64,000 bases of DNA from Candidatus Nanosynbacter sp. HMT-352 (GCF_022819365.1 NZ_CP089289.1:124001-188000); one strand, 5' to 3'. Positions 26,268 through 33,909 are shown, counted from the first letter of the stretch. Notes: generated from the sequence alone by a model not told the origin. Program-made: numbers and translations.

Positions 26268-26344
26268 GCCCTGATAGCTCAGTTGGATAGAGCAGAGGAC
26301 TTCTAAGCCTAAGGTCGTAGGTTCGAATCCTACTCGGGGCGCCA
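26268..26344 (+). tRNA. tRNA-Arg (anticodon TCT) with weak anticodon stem
   Basis: The acceptor GCCCTGA pairs with TCGGGGC, the D arm is GCTC/GAGC, the T arm GTAGG/CCTAC with TTCGAAT, and CCA is encoded. The anticodon loop CTTCTAA (anticodon TCT) is canonical. The stem around it, GAGGA/GCCTA, has only three standard pairs, with G-A and A-G oppositions at its two ends. Confidence 0.9.
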
Positions 26345-26368
26345 TTTCATATAACTAATGGGGGATAT

Positions 26369-26782
26369 ATGGATGCGAACAAAAAGCCGCAAATGACGCG
26401 GGAAATGATGGAAAGGCTATATGGCCGTATGAATACGTTGAGCGACAACAGCTCTAGAGCGTATGGGGATACGGGCAGAATGCTAACCGCTAATCGTAGC
26501 GTGAATTCGGAGCGCCGATATATTAAGGGATATGGATCTTCGATATCTGCCAATAATTCTGACAATCGAAGACGATTTGGTACGGAAATAGGCATAGCGC
26601 CTCGGTCGAGAGTCGCTAACGATAATCCTGATGGTGCTGGTTTATCTGGCGGGAATCGACGAGTCAATGGTCTACAAAATAACAACGTTCCGTCAGACGT
26701 GAACAATTCTCGTCAATCGTTTAATGCTAATCGAACTACTTTTCGTGAGCCGCCTTCTCGCGGATATAATCCATTTGGATAA
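26369..26782 (+). CDS. Asn/Arg/Ser-rich, probably disordered protein
   Basis: A 137-residue hydrophilic protein that I do not recognise. It has no signal peptide, membrane helix or cysteine. The first 25 residues (KPQMTREMMERLYGRMNTL) could form one helix; the rest is low-complexity, rich in Asn, Arg, Ser and Gly, ending PPSRGYNPFG. A GGGGG ribosome site at 26360-26364 precedes the ATG, and a clear terminator follows, so it is likely a real single-gene unit. It could share the tRNA-Arg promoter. The basic disordered nature would suit nucleic acid binding, but that is only a guess. Confidence 0.7.
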   Translation: MDANKKPQMTREMMERLYGRMNTLSDNSSRAYGDTGRMLTANRSVNSERRYIKGYGSSISANNSDNRRRFGTEIGIAPRSRVANDNPDGAGLSGGNRRVNGLQNNNVPSDVNNSRQSFNANRTTFREPPSRGYNPFG

Positions 26783-26783
26783 A

Positions 26784-26818
26784 TAAAAAATCCTCACTTC
26801 AATGTGAGGTTATTTTTT
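26784..26818. terminator. Hairpin terminator
   Basis: CCTCAC (26792-26797) pairs with GTGAGG (26804-26809), with A runs before and a T run after. It separates the 26369 gene from the opposing tRNA-Lys. Confidence 0.85.
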
Positions 26819-26894
26819 GGAGGGCCAGGAGGGGCTCGAACCCTCGACACCCTGCTTAAGAGGCAGGTGCTCTAACCAGCTGAGCTACTGGCCC
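26818..26894 (-). tRNA. tRNA-Lys (anticodon CTT)
   Basis: The acceptor GGGCCAG pairs with CTGGCCC, the anticodon arm CCTGC/GCAGG encloses CTCTTAA (anticodon CTT), the T loop is TTCGAGC, and CCA is encoded (26818-26820). Confidence 0.96.
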
Positions 26895-26979
26895 ATGGTT
26901 TCATTATACAACAATTAATAAAAATGTCTACCGTTTTATTGAAAATAATTTATCGGTGTGAATAAATTGTCGTAAAACT

Positions 26980-27057
26980 TGGGGCGAATGATGGGGTTCG
27001 AACCCACGGCCTCCGGAGCCACAATCCAGCGCTCTAACCAGCTGAGCTACATCCGCC
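26980..27057 (-). tRNA. tRNA-His (anticodon GTG)
   Basis: It has the extra 5' G (G-1) opposite discriminator C73, the hallmark of tRNA-His. The acceptor GCGGATG pairs with CATTCGC, the anticodon arm CTGGA/TCCGG encloses TTGTGGC, and CCA is encoded at 26980-26982. Confidence 0.96.
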
Positions 27058-27118
27058 ATGAACCAAGTCTCTCAAATTATAGCACACACTATATCTGTAC
27101 TCAAGATGGTAAAATTGC

Positions 27119-27124
27119 TATACT
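27119..27124 (+). promoter_or_regulatory. -10 box of folD
   Basis: TATACT. The ATG at 27127 is too close (2 nt) to be transcribed in full, so the ATG at 27133, 8 nt away, is the better leaderless start. Confidence 0.5.
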
Positions 27125-27132
27125 TAATGACA

Positions 27133-27945
27133 ATGAGAGAACTAAATGGCTCAGAATTAGCTGGATTTATCAAGGAGCGCCAGGCGAAACAGGTGCGAGC
27201 TTTAAGGCAGGCTTGGCATATTAATCCTCGTTTGGCAATTGTTACTGATGTCGAAAATCCAGTTATTGAAACGTACATGCGTTTGAAACAGAGATATGGC
27301 GCTGATATTTTGATTGACGTGGAGATTCATCGAGTCCCTGCGGGCGGTGCTTTGGAGGTGATTCAAGAATTGAACAATCGAGACGACGTTCAAGGAATAA
27401 TTCTGCAATTGCCGATTAGTAATTCTGAGCAGACTGAGGAATTACTCGAGAGTATTCGAGAAGATAAAGACGTTGATGGTCTGCGCAAGAGGGCGATTTT
27501 TCAAGCGGCCACACCAACGGCTATTAGCTGGCTGCTGGCTGGATATGGTGTTGACTTGAAGGGAAAAAAAGTCGCAATTGTCGGGCGAGGCCGTTTGGTT
27601 GGTGCGCCTCTTGAGAAGATGTGGCTAAAGTCTGGTGTCGATGTGACGGTTTTTGAAAAAGGTGACAATTTATCTCAATTGATAAATTACGATATTATCG
27701 TGTCAGCAACTGGAGTCCCGGGACTGATTAAAAGCCAAATGATTAAACCTAAGGCAGTTGTTATTGATGCGGGAACTGCTTCGGAAAATGGAAAAATTGT
27801 TGGCGACGTGTCCGAAGAAGCGCGTCAGCGTAATGATGTAATTATTACACCAAAAAAGGGTGGCGTTGGTCCATTAACGGTTTCTGCGCTGTTTGATAAT
27901 GTAATTACGGCTTGTCTAAAAATTGCGAATCAATCAAAAAATTAA
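27133..27945 (+). CDS. folD: FolD-like methylenetetrahydrofolate dehydrogenase/cyclohydrolase
   Basis: Oxidises methylene-THF and opens methenyl-THF, supplying formyl-THF. The 270-residue protein keeps the Tyr/Lys pair in YMRLKQ, the QLP motif (QLPIS instead of QLPLP), DVDG, a Rossmann loop VGRGRLVGAPL (classically VGRSxxVGxP) and PKKGGVGPLT (classically TPVPGGVGPMT). The stretch after DVDG is about 10 residues shorter than usual, so substrate handling may differ. The start at 27133 (MRELNGSELAGF) was chosen from the promoter position. It pairs metabolically with GlyA at 22 kb. Its stop overlaps that of the receiver gene by 4 nt. Confidence 0.88.
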   Translation: MRELNGSELAGFIKERQAKQVRALRQAWHINPRLAIVTDVENPVIETYMRLKQRYGADILIDVEIHRVPAGGALEVIQELNNRDDVQGIILQLPISNSEQTEELLESIREDKDVDGLRKRAIFQAATPTAISWLLAGYGVDLKGKKVAIVGRGRLVGAPLEKMWLKSGVDVTVFEKGDNLSQLINYDIIVSATGVPGLIKSQMIKPKAVVIDAGTASENGKIVGDVSEEARQRNDVIITPKKGGVGPLTVSALFDNVITACLKIANQSKN

Positions 27946-28313
27946 GCGGCTTTTATGGCAGTCTTGACCTGTTCGACAACTTGGCGTGGCGTGAGATTCG
28001 CTTTTACGATATAGCCATGAATTCCTAATTTCTTCAAATCGTGCGGAGCTTCTTCTTCGCCGAGGTTGGTAAGGACGATAACGGGAATTGTTTTTCCCCA
28101 ATCTTTAGACCTAATTCGCTTCAAAGCCTCCGCGCCGTCCATTTCTGGCATTTGTAAATCTAGTAAAATAATGTCTGGTTGGAACTTCTCGACTACTTCT
28201 ATGCCAATTTGTCCGTTGGCGGCCAAGCGAACGTCAAATCCGTCCGATTCGAACTTCATTCGGTACATTTGGCTGATAGTTGGGTCGTCTTCAATGATAG
28301 CGATTTTTATCAT
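27942..28313 (-). CDS. Single-domain response regulator (CheY-like receiver)
   Basis: A 123-residue receiver domain without an output domain. The acidic pair Asp9-Asp10 (IIEDDPT), phospho-acceptor Asp in LLDLQMPEMDG (residue 52), the Thr in VLTNLG and the Lys in YIVKAN are all in place. The gene is leaderless (TATACT at 28320-28325, 6 nt before the ATG) and diverges from the methyltransferase-like gene. The only histidine kinase in the window is at 29.7 kb, a likely partner by proximity. How the signal leaves the receiver is unknown. Confidence 0.93.
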   Translation of the reverse strand: MIKIAIIEDDPTISQMYRMKFESDGFDVRLAANGQIGIEVVEKFQPDIILLDLQMPEMDGAEALKRIRSKDWGKTIPVIVLTNLGEEEAPHDLKKLGIHGYIVKANLTPRQVVEQVKTAIKAA

Positions 28314-28319
28314 GCTCTA

Positions 28320-28325
28320 AGTATA
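28320..28325 (-). promoter_or_regulatory. -10 box of the receiver gene
   Basis: TATACT on the minus strand, 6 nt before the ATG at 28313. Confidence 0.55.
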
Positions 28326-28340
28326 TCATATAAACTATGT

Positions 28341-28346
28341 TATAAT
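28341..28346 (+). promoter_or_regulatory. -10 box of the methyltransferase-like gene
   Basis: TATAAT, 7 nt before the ATG at 28354. Confidence 0.55.
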
Positions 28347-28353
28347 TTTTGGC

Positions 28354-29703
28354 ATGGAAAACTTTAGGAACGAACGGTGTATTGCAGAAGCGGGTGATTT
28401 TCTTAATGGAGTTGATCATGAAGCTAATGAAAAATTAAATAAGGAAATTGCGGATCTTAGGGGTGAGGGATGCAGGGTTAAAATTGGAGAAAAGACCGAT
28501 CCTGCATACAATAATCCAGATAAAATTCGGAGCGTATACAATTATCTGGAACAAGGCGATGTAAAGTTAAAAGAGGTTCGTAAAGATATTATCCATATAA
28601 ATTTGGCGGCAGTAGCACTTGCGAGTGTCCTGGAAAAGATTCCTTTTGTAAGAGAAAATAAATGGAGTAATATTGTAGATGCTTATCTGGAGATTTTTCG
28701 CGACAAGTTATTGTATGGCAAGGATCAAACTGATTCGCAGCCGTGGCATAATCAGCGAGGTTCCGCACTGACATTTTTGACAATTTCTGAAGCTAAGGGC
28801 TTAAGCGTTTTTGGTAAAAATGACAAAATATTGTCAAAAGGTGAATATTCGAGCATGAGTGGTCCGCTGGATGAGTCGGTATTTGATGAGAAGATTAATG
28901 GCTTGCTGCTGACAGAAGTTATAATTCAAGATAAAATCAACAACGGCGTAGATAAAGCGACAGCTATTGAAGAAGTAGAGAAGAGAATTAGTGAAGTCAG
29001 AGAGTTTATCCAGGCGCCGGTGACGGAGAAGTTTTCTAATGTCATTCGGCATTGCGCGGATTCGCTTGGTATCCGTGAGCGAGTGGAAACAGTGAACGGC
29101 TTGTCGATTGATCATTTGAAGAAAGTGGCAGAAAAAGAGAATCGTTCAATTGACGATATGTTGGTGATGAGTTTTGGCTGCGGAACGGGACTGGCGACTT
29201 TGAAGATGCTGAAAAAACTTAAGGACGAAACGGGTGAGGCACCCACGGTTATCCTGCTAGATCAAGATCCGTTGTCTCTAGCGGCAGCGCAAAGCTTGGC
29301 TAAGAAATGGAATTTGGAAGATAAGATTGAAGTTCATTGCGAGCGATTATTCAGCAAGCTTGGCAAGCCTTTGAGTTTGGAGGGAGTTTTGGGCAATCGT
29401 AAGCTGGATATTGCGGAAGATTCTGGCTTGCGAGAATATTTGCCGGATGGCGTTTATAAGCAATTGACACGAGAATCATTGAAATTTTTACGAACCGGTG
29501 GACTAATGATCACTGGCAATATGAACGTAAATCGCCCACAAAAAGAATTTTTGCATGGACTAATGGGGTGGGTTCCAAAAGTTAGGATGCGTTCAATTAA
29601 AGAAGGCTTTAAATTGCTCCAAAAATCTGGCATACCAAAAGAATCTATTGAAGCTACAGTTACTGCGAGCGGCGTTTACACAGTTTTTGCGATTGAAACG
29701 TAG
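28354..29703 (+). CDS. Class I SAM-dependent methyltransferase-like protein
   Basis: A 449-residue protein. The C-terminal half (from about residue 265) has a Rossmann-type motif I, VMSFGCGTGLATL near 270-282, followed by VILLDQDPLSLAAAQSLA, where the acidic residue would bind the SAM ribose. The N-terminal 260 residues are helical, charged and of no family I know. No membrane segment or signal peptide is visible. The target may be a small molecule or protein; nothing in the sequence decides. It lies between a receiver (divergent) and a histidine kinase (same strand, 26 nt downstream), so it may belong to the same signalling unit. Confidence 0.75.
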   Translation: MENFRNERCIAEAGDFLNGVDHEANEKLNKEIADLRGEGCRVKIGEKTDPAYNNPDKIRSVYNYLEQGDVKLKEVRKDIIHINLAAVALASVLEKIPFVRENKWSNIVDAYLEIFRDKLLYGKDQTDSQPWHNQRGSALTFLTISEAKGLSVFGKNDKILSKGEYSSMSGPLDESVFDEKINGLLLTEVIIQDKINNGVDKATAIEEVEKRISEVREFIQAPVTEKFSNVIRHCADSLGIRERVETVNGLSIDHLKKVAEKENRSIDDMLVMSFGCGTGLATLKMLKKLKDETGEAPTVILLDQDPLSLAAAQSLAKKWNLEDKIEVHCERLFSKLGKPLSLEGVLGNRKLDIAEDSGLREYLPDGVYKQLTRESLKFLRTGGLMITGNMNVNRPQKEFLHGLMGWVPKVRMRSIKEGFKLLQKSGIPKESIEATVTASGVYTVFAIET

Positions 29704-29713
29704 AATAAAATGC

Positions 29714-29719
29714 TATAAT
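29714..29719 (+). promoter_or_regulatory. -10 box of the histidine kinase gene
   Basis: TATAAT, 10 nt before ATG 29730 and 13 nt before the in-frame ATG 29733. Confidence 0.45.
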
Positions 29720-29729
29720 AAGCATTAGT

Positions 29730-31889
29730 ATGATGGTACGAGCGTTAGTACTAGGATTGGTTGCGTTGATGGCGCTAATTTTGGGTGTGCTTGTACTTAA
29801 AAAGTCAAAGCGACGCCACGATGCGAAGCATTGGTTTTTTCTGGTTTGTCTATGTTTGGCCGTGTGGTCAGCTGGGCTTGAGGTGTTTTCTCTGGCGGAC
29901 AATGGAGTAGTATTAGACACTGCGTCCAGATGGTTTTATGTAGCTTCGGCTGTTTTTTGTCCTGCGTTGGCTATTTTCACTACAAAGTCGTTCCTTCCAT
30001 CGACAAAATCGACAAAGAGTTTTATTTGCGCATCTAGTATACTAATAACGATTTTTTCGCTATATATTATTTTGGTGCCTGAATTTATTATTAATACATC
30101 AGAAATCGTCACGCCAGTAGATTTTTCTCGAATTCCGATTCATGCAGTTAACTATGTTATTTTTGCAACTTTTTTCTCGGTATTCTTCTTAATTTCTATG
30201 TGTTTTGGGCATATAGCGTGGCGCAAGTCAGATCCTGTTCGACGCAAGCAAGTCGCGATTTACATGATTGGTCTGTTGATATGTAGCATTCCTGGCTTTG
30301 TAGTGGATCTGTTTCTTCCGGCGCTTGGTGATTATCGATATATATGGATTGGTCCAATTGCTACGATTATTTTCTTATTCGCAATTATGTATAGCATTGT
30401 CAGATACCGATTGATGGACGTAAAAATGGCGGTGGCTCGCAGCGTTTCGTATATGTTGCTATTAATTGCGCTGGCTGTCGTCTATGTGATTTCCGCATAT
30501 GTTATTTCAATTCTGGTTTTTCAGCGTAGCCTGACGGTTGATAGCCACGTAAATCTTATGAATATGATTTTGGCTATGGTTTTGGCTGTCGTATATCAAC
30601 CGGTGAAGAAAATATTTGATAAATTTACTGATAGGGTTTTTTATTACGGAGAATATGATGCCGATACATTTACGCGTGAGATTAGTAAAATATTAACCTA
30701 TACGGCGGATCTGCAATTGCTAACTCGACGTGTTGGCAATTATATAGCGACTTCTCTTAAGGCAGAAAAAGTGGCGTTTTGTATTCCAGAAAAAGGAATA
30801 TATGGTCGAGCGGGTCGGCGACGAATATCTGTTGTCGAGGAAGACGTTCATAGGATTATGGATTACTATTATAAGAATTGTAGTTTTCCGGAAGTTATTT
30901 TGGCAAATCAAGTAAAAGATCCAGAACTGAAGAAACTTTTGGACATTCATCGCACGAAAATTGTTATGCCACTGCTGCATCAAAATCAAGAAACGGGAAT
31001 TCTATTTCTGGGCGAGCATAAAAGTTTGGGCTATAGTTCTCGTGATATTGAAATGCTGGAGTCGATTGCTGGGGAACTGGCGGTGTCGATTCGAAATTCT
31101 TTGTCTCTGGAGGAGATAAATGAGTTGAACAAGAGTTTACAGCGTAAAATTGACGAGGCGACGAAAGAGTTGAGGTTCAGCAATCGGCAGCTTCAGCGAC
31201 TGGACGAGGCGAAGAATGAGTTTATTTCTATGGCTTCACATCAATTAAGAACGCCGTTGACTAGTATTAAGGGTTATCTGGATATGATGCTAGAGGGCGA
31301 TCTGGGGAAGATTACGCCGACGCAGCGTGCGGTTCTTAGAGAAGCGTTTTCTTCGAGTGAGCGTATGGTGAGGTTGATAAATGATTTTCTTAATGTTTCT
31401 AGGCTTCAGACTGGCAAATTTAATATCGATAAGCAGAAGATAGATATTGCTCAAATTCTTCGGGATGAAGTTGCTTTGCTTAAGGTTGTGGCTGATCAGA
31501 GGTCTGTCGAAATGGACCTAAAGATTGATAGAAAAGTTCCATTGATTACGGCTGACTCTGAGAAGATTCGTCAAGTTATGCTGAATATGATTGACAATGC
31601 CATTTACTATTCAAATCCACATAAAAAGGTAATAATTTCTCTGAAAAATAGTAATGGCGCGATTGAGTTTACAGTGAAAGATTCGGGAATTGGCGTACCG
31701 AAATCAGAGCAAGCAAATTTGTTTGGCAAATTCTTCCGCGGCGCAAATGCCAGAAAAAAGCGACCAGACGGCACTGGCGTTGGCTTATTTTTGGCGAGGA
31801 AAGTTATTTTATCGCACGACGGCGAAATGATCTTTGAATCAGAAGAAGGAAAAGGCAGTACTTTTGGGTTTAAATTGCCAGCTCGCTAA
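29730..31889 (+). CDS. Membrane histidine kinase with 7TM-type sensor and GAF-like domain
   Basis: A 719-residue sensor kinase. Roughly eight hydrophobic helices fill residues 1-290 (a 7TM-like N-terminal sensor, ending with VARSVSYMLLLIALAVVYVI and LAMVLAVVYQPV). A GAF-like domain follows (about 320-460), then a coiled linker, HisKA with MASHQLRTPLTS (phospho-His near 504) and HATPase with the N box NMIDNAIYY, G1 DSGIGVP, F box FGKFFRG and G2 GTGVGLFLA. All catalytic boxes are intact. The signal is unknown. The receiver gene at 27.9 kb is the nearest possible partner. Confidence 0.92.
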   Translation: MMVRALVLGLVALMALILGVLVLKKSKRRHDAKHWFFLVCLCLAVWSAGLEVFSLADNGVVLDTASRWFYVASAVFCPALAIFTTKSFLPSTKSTKSFICASSILITIFSLYIILVPEFIINTSEIVTPVDFSRIPIHAVNYVIFATFFSVFFLISMCFGHIAWRKSDPVRRKQVAIYMIGLLICSIPGFVVDLFLPALGDYRYIWIGPIATIIFLFAIMYSIVRYRLMDVKMAVARSVSYMLLLIALAVVYVISAYVISILVFQRSLTVDSHVNLMNMILAMVLAVVYQPVKKIFDKFTDRVFYYGEYDADTFTREISKILTYTADLQLLTRRVGNYIATSLKAEKVAFCIPEKGIYGRAGRRRISVVEEDVHRIMDYYYKNCSFPEVILANQVKDPELKKLLDIHRTKIVMPLLHQNQETGILFLGEHKSLGYSSRDIEMLESIAGELAVSIRNSLSLEEINELNKSLQRKIDEATKELRFSNRQLQRLDEAKNEFISMASHQLRTPLTSIKGYLDMMLEGDLGKITPTQRAVLREAFSSSERMVRLINDFLNVSRLQTGKFNIDKQKIDIAQILRDEVALLKVVADQRSVEMDLKIDRKVPLITADSEKIRQVMLNMIDNAIYYSNPHKKVIISLKNSNGAIEFTVKDSGIGVPKSEQANLFGKFFRGANARKKRPDGTGVGLFLARKVILSHDGEMIFESEEGKGSTFGFKLPAR

Positions 31890-32101
31890 CGGAATAAGCT
31901 TAATATTCCAGAAATAACAATGATTAAGGCAACTACAACGAGTACCGCCATACCAATGGTGCGAATGAGCTTTTTTCGATCGAAAAACCATTGAGATAAT
32001 TTGGAGCGATTCGTCGCTGTAATCCTTGTTACTTTTGGTCGCTGAGGTGCCGCGTCCATTCCAGAATATTTTTTATTGCGCTTTTTCTTCTGCTTTGTCA
32101 T
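31886..32101 (-). CDS. Small basic single-pass membrane protein
   Basis: 71 residues. A strongly basic N-terminus (MTKQKKKRNKKYSGMD) and a basic middle are followed by one C-terminal membrane helix (IGMAVLVVVALIIVISGILSLF), so it should be tail-anchored with the basic part in the cytoplasm. The ATG at 32101 is fixed by a TATAAT box 6 nt upstream; the longer frame from 32158 would cross that promoter. The stop overlaps the histidine kinase stop by 4 nt (CTAA). The function is unknown. Confidence 0.75.
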   Translation of the reverse strand: MTKQKKKRNKKYSGMDAAPQRPKVTRITATNRSKLSQWFFDRKKLIRTIGMAVLVVVALIIVISGILSLFR

Positions 32102-32107
32102 GGAAAT

Positions 32108-32113
32108 ATTATA
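32108..32113 (-). promoter_or_regulatory. -10 box of the 71-residue membrane protein gene
   Basis: TATAAT on the minus strand, 6 nt before the ATG at 32101. Confidence 0.55.
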
Positions 32114-32192
32114 CATTAATAGATAACGGTGGAGAAGTGGCTGATTTGCTATAGACAATTCGACAATAATTTGTTATGATATCTGAAGTCGT

Positions 32193-32267
32193 GGCCTTAT
32201 CGTCTAACGGTTAGGACACCAGGTTTTCATCCTGGCAATCCGGGTTCGATTCCCGGTAAGGTCACCA
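32193..32267 (+). tRNA. tRNA-Glu (anticodon TTC)
   Basis: The acceptor GGCCTTA pairs with TAAGGTC, the anticodon arm CCAGG/CCTGG encloses TTTTCAT (anticodon TTC), the T loop is TTCGATT, with discriminator A and encoded CCA. It marks the left edge of the accessory region. Confidence 0.96.
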
Positions 32268-32278
32268 TGTAACAGACA

Positions 32279-32302
32279 AAAGGCCTCACTGGTCTTTTTT
32301 AT
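32279..32302 (+). terminator. Terminator after tRNA-Glu
   Basis: AGGCC (32281-32285) pairs with GGTCT (32291-32295) around TCACT, followed by a T-rich run. Confidence 0.7.
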
Positions 32303-32377
32303 TTGTTTTTAATCTTGCAAGGAGCCTATGCTTACTATAAAATGATGCTAAGATAGTAGTAGCAGGGTAGGGATCTA

Positions 32378-33190
32378 ATGATAAAGAGTAGCGCGATAAA
32401 AACAAAACACGCAAACGTTAGAAAGGTCCAGGACGGTAAAAGATCGCCTAAAAACACTCCTGTGCAAAAAGTACACTCTAAACTAAAATCCACCCGAAAG
32501 CGTATATCAAAATTCTGGATTATAGCTGGAGTTGCTATATTAATAGCTGTTATCTACCTGCTCATCAATGGCGGTGCCTTGGTAGAGCAACATAAAATGG
32601 CGCAATACCTTAAGGAAAAGTATGGGAAAGAGTTTATAGTAGAAAATTATCGCATTGAGGGTGGCGGTATTGGAGTTGAGGGCGATCCGTATGTGGATGC
32701 TTATCCGGTTGATGATAGTAGTCTGAGGTTTGAAGTGTGGAATAGAGCTGACTATAGAAAAGGCGAGAGTGCTTACTCTGATACCTATCCAGATCGTATT
32801 TGGGAAAGAGAGTCTAGGAATGATATAGCTAACCTAGTTAGCAAGCAGTTTGGCGGTAGAGTTAGACTCAAATCAATAAGAATAAACAGCAATATAGAGG
32901 TTGGCAGAGCTATTACGAAAAACATACCCTCCTATAAAGATGCATTTAATAAATTTGGCAGAAATATATATATGACAATATCTTTAGAGAATGACGTTAA
33001 TTTTGATGATTTGTCAGAGCGTATATATAGAGTGACTTCTGAAATAAGAAAGCAAATGGGCGTAATGCTGGCTATAGACTATCATGATTCACTACATGAG
33101 CTATGGCTGGAGGATCAGGACATTAGCAGTATGGAATCTTCGAGTGACGTAGATAAATATATAAAGAGGAGGTGGAGTGAACATAACTAA
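32378..33190 (+). CDS. Unknown protein with one membrane helix and outer domain
   Basis: 270 residues. A basic cytoplasmic tail of about 46 residues (KSTRKRISKF at its end) is followed by a membrane helix (FWIIAGVAILIAVIYLLI, about 46-63) and an outer domain with EYGKEF-like start (YLKEKYGKEFIVENYRIEG) and YSDTYPDRIWERESRNDI. This domain layout recalls small lipoprotein-type proteins of Firmicutes but I cannot name the family. AGGG at 32363-32366 and GGGA at 32369-32372 precede the ATG. Isolated between tRNA-Glu and a recombinase remnant, it looks like accessory cargo. Confidence 0.75.
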   Translation: MIKSSAIKTKHANVRKVQDGKRSPKNTPVQKVHSKLKSTRKRISKFWIIAGVAILIAVIYLLINGGALVEQHKMAQYLKEKYGKEFIVENYRIEGGGIGVEGDPYVDAYPVDDSSLRFEVWNRADYRKGESAYSDTYPDRIWERESRNDIANLVSKQFGGRVRLKSIRINSNIEVGRAITKNIPSYKDAFNKFGRNIYMTISLENDVNFDDLSERIYRVTSEIRKQMGVMLAIDYHDSLHELWLEDQDISSMESSSDVDKYIKRRWSEHN

Positions 33191-33225
33191 TGAGCAGTAT
33201 TTGGCCTTAAGCGCGCAGATCGGCC

Positions 33226-33375
33226 TTATCTTGTTGGCTTGCCGCGCCGTTCCAAAACCGTTTGCACTCGGTCAAATAACTGTTTTGAGATAATGCCTTT
33301 GTGCTTGCCCTCGTGTATTTCGCTTAAGTAGCGAAAGTGCCCATAGTAAAACGGATTTGCCAGCGTGTGCGCCAC
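33226..33375 (-). pseudogene. Remnant of a large serine recombinase
   Basis: The minus strand codes for 49 residues that read like the Recombinase domain of large serine integrases/resolvases: TLANPFYYGHFRYL, SEIHEGKHKGIISK, then QLFDRVQTVLERRGKPTR and a TAA stop. That pattern (L-NP-Y-G, EGKH--II, LFD-VQ-VL) normally sits in the middle of a protein of about 500 residues. Upstream (33376-33460) the frame soon meets a TAG, and neither the catalytic N-terminal domain nor the C-terminal zinc-ribbon part exists. The piece is too short to act and marks a past insertion. The rest of the 302-nt gap (33191-33492) holds only this fragment and a terminator. Confidence 0.75.
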
Positions 33376-33466
33376 GGGTGTGCGGCACGGCTAAAATCAT
33401 TTGGCTTTTGTCTCAAAACAGGTTCGAGATTGGGCGTAAAATCGCACCATAAAGAATATTTGGAAT

Positions 33467-33493
33467 AGCTCGCTTATTGTGGCGAGCTTTTTT
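33467..33493 (+). terminator. Hairpin terminator
   Basis: AGCTCGC (33467-33473) pairs with GCGAGCT (33482-33488), followed by six T. It closes the unit from the left. Confidence 0.8.
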
Positions 33494-33795
33494 CATTGTC
33501 GCTTCGTAGTTTCTTTGGCGGCAGACTCATCGTCAGTCTGAGACATCATTTCAGAATAGGCTTCAAGTATATCGCTCTCCTTATATTTCGGTTTATGTGA
33601 GCGCTCGATTGCGTACCAGATTGTTACGGGTATCAGCAGGACAGTGTTTATGCAATATATCGTAATTGCAGCCTCTATGGACCCAACGATATTTACAAAT
33701 GCTCCCGTATAGAATAAAAAGAAAATAATTACAGTGGTTGATCCGAAAATAAAGAACAAAATTTTTGAGATAATGTATTTATCTATTTCTGGCAT
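33493..33795 (-). CDS. Small membrane protein, two helices
   Basis: 100 residues with two hydrophobic segments (about 9-32 ILFFIFGSTTVIIFFLFY and 38-62 AAITIYCINTVLLIPVTIW) and a hydrophilic C-terminal tail (residues 63-100) ending SAAKETTKRQ. No family is recognised. AT-rich promoter elements (TAGAAT 9 nt or TATAAA 4 nt before the ATG) suggest a near-leaderless start. It diverges from the ABC transporter genes, and an immunity-type role for such a neighbour is possible but unproven. Confidence 0.65.
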   Translation of the reverse strand: MPEIDKYIISKILFFIFGSTTVIIFFLFYTGAFVNIVGSIEAAITIYCINTVLLIPVTIWYAIERSHKPKYKESDILEAYSEMMSQTDDESAAKETTKRQ

Positions 33796-33872
33796 AATAT
33801 TTATATTCTAGCATTAAGAAAATGGGTAGGCTAGTTTATGTGGTTATGTTGACCGTACGGATAGCTATCGGC

Positions 33873-33878
33873 TATAAT
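33873..33878 (+). promoter_or_regulatory. -10 box of the ABC transporter operon
   Basis: TATAAT, 20 nt before the ABC ATG but 7 nt before an ATG at 33886 that opens a 7-codon frame. Confidence 0.45.
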
Positions 33879-33885
33879 AATGCTA

Positions 33886-33909
33886 ATGGTAATTTTATAT
33901 GGAATGTAA
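33886..33909 (+). other. Possible leaderless mini-ORF overlapping the ABC start
   Basis: ATG at 33886 lies 7 nt behind TATAAT, the spacing of leaderless starts in this window. It codes MVILYGM and stops at 33907-33909, while the ABC gene begins at 33899 in another frame. Translation of the mini-ORF could feed ribosomes to the transporter start. No independent support. Confidence 0.3.

Noticed and set aside
33290..33420. Second minus-strand frame with an AGKS-like motif beside the recombinase scar
   Set aside because: It overlaps the recombinase fragment in another frame, is about 40 codons long and lacks any further P-loop features; chance is sufficient.
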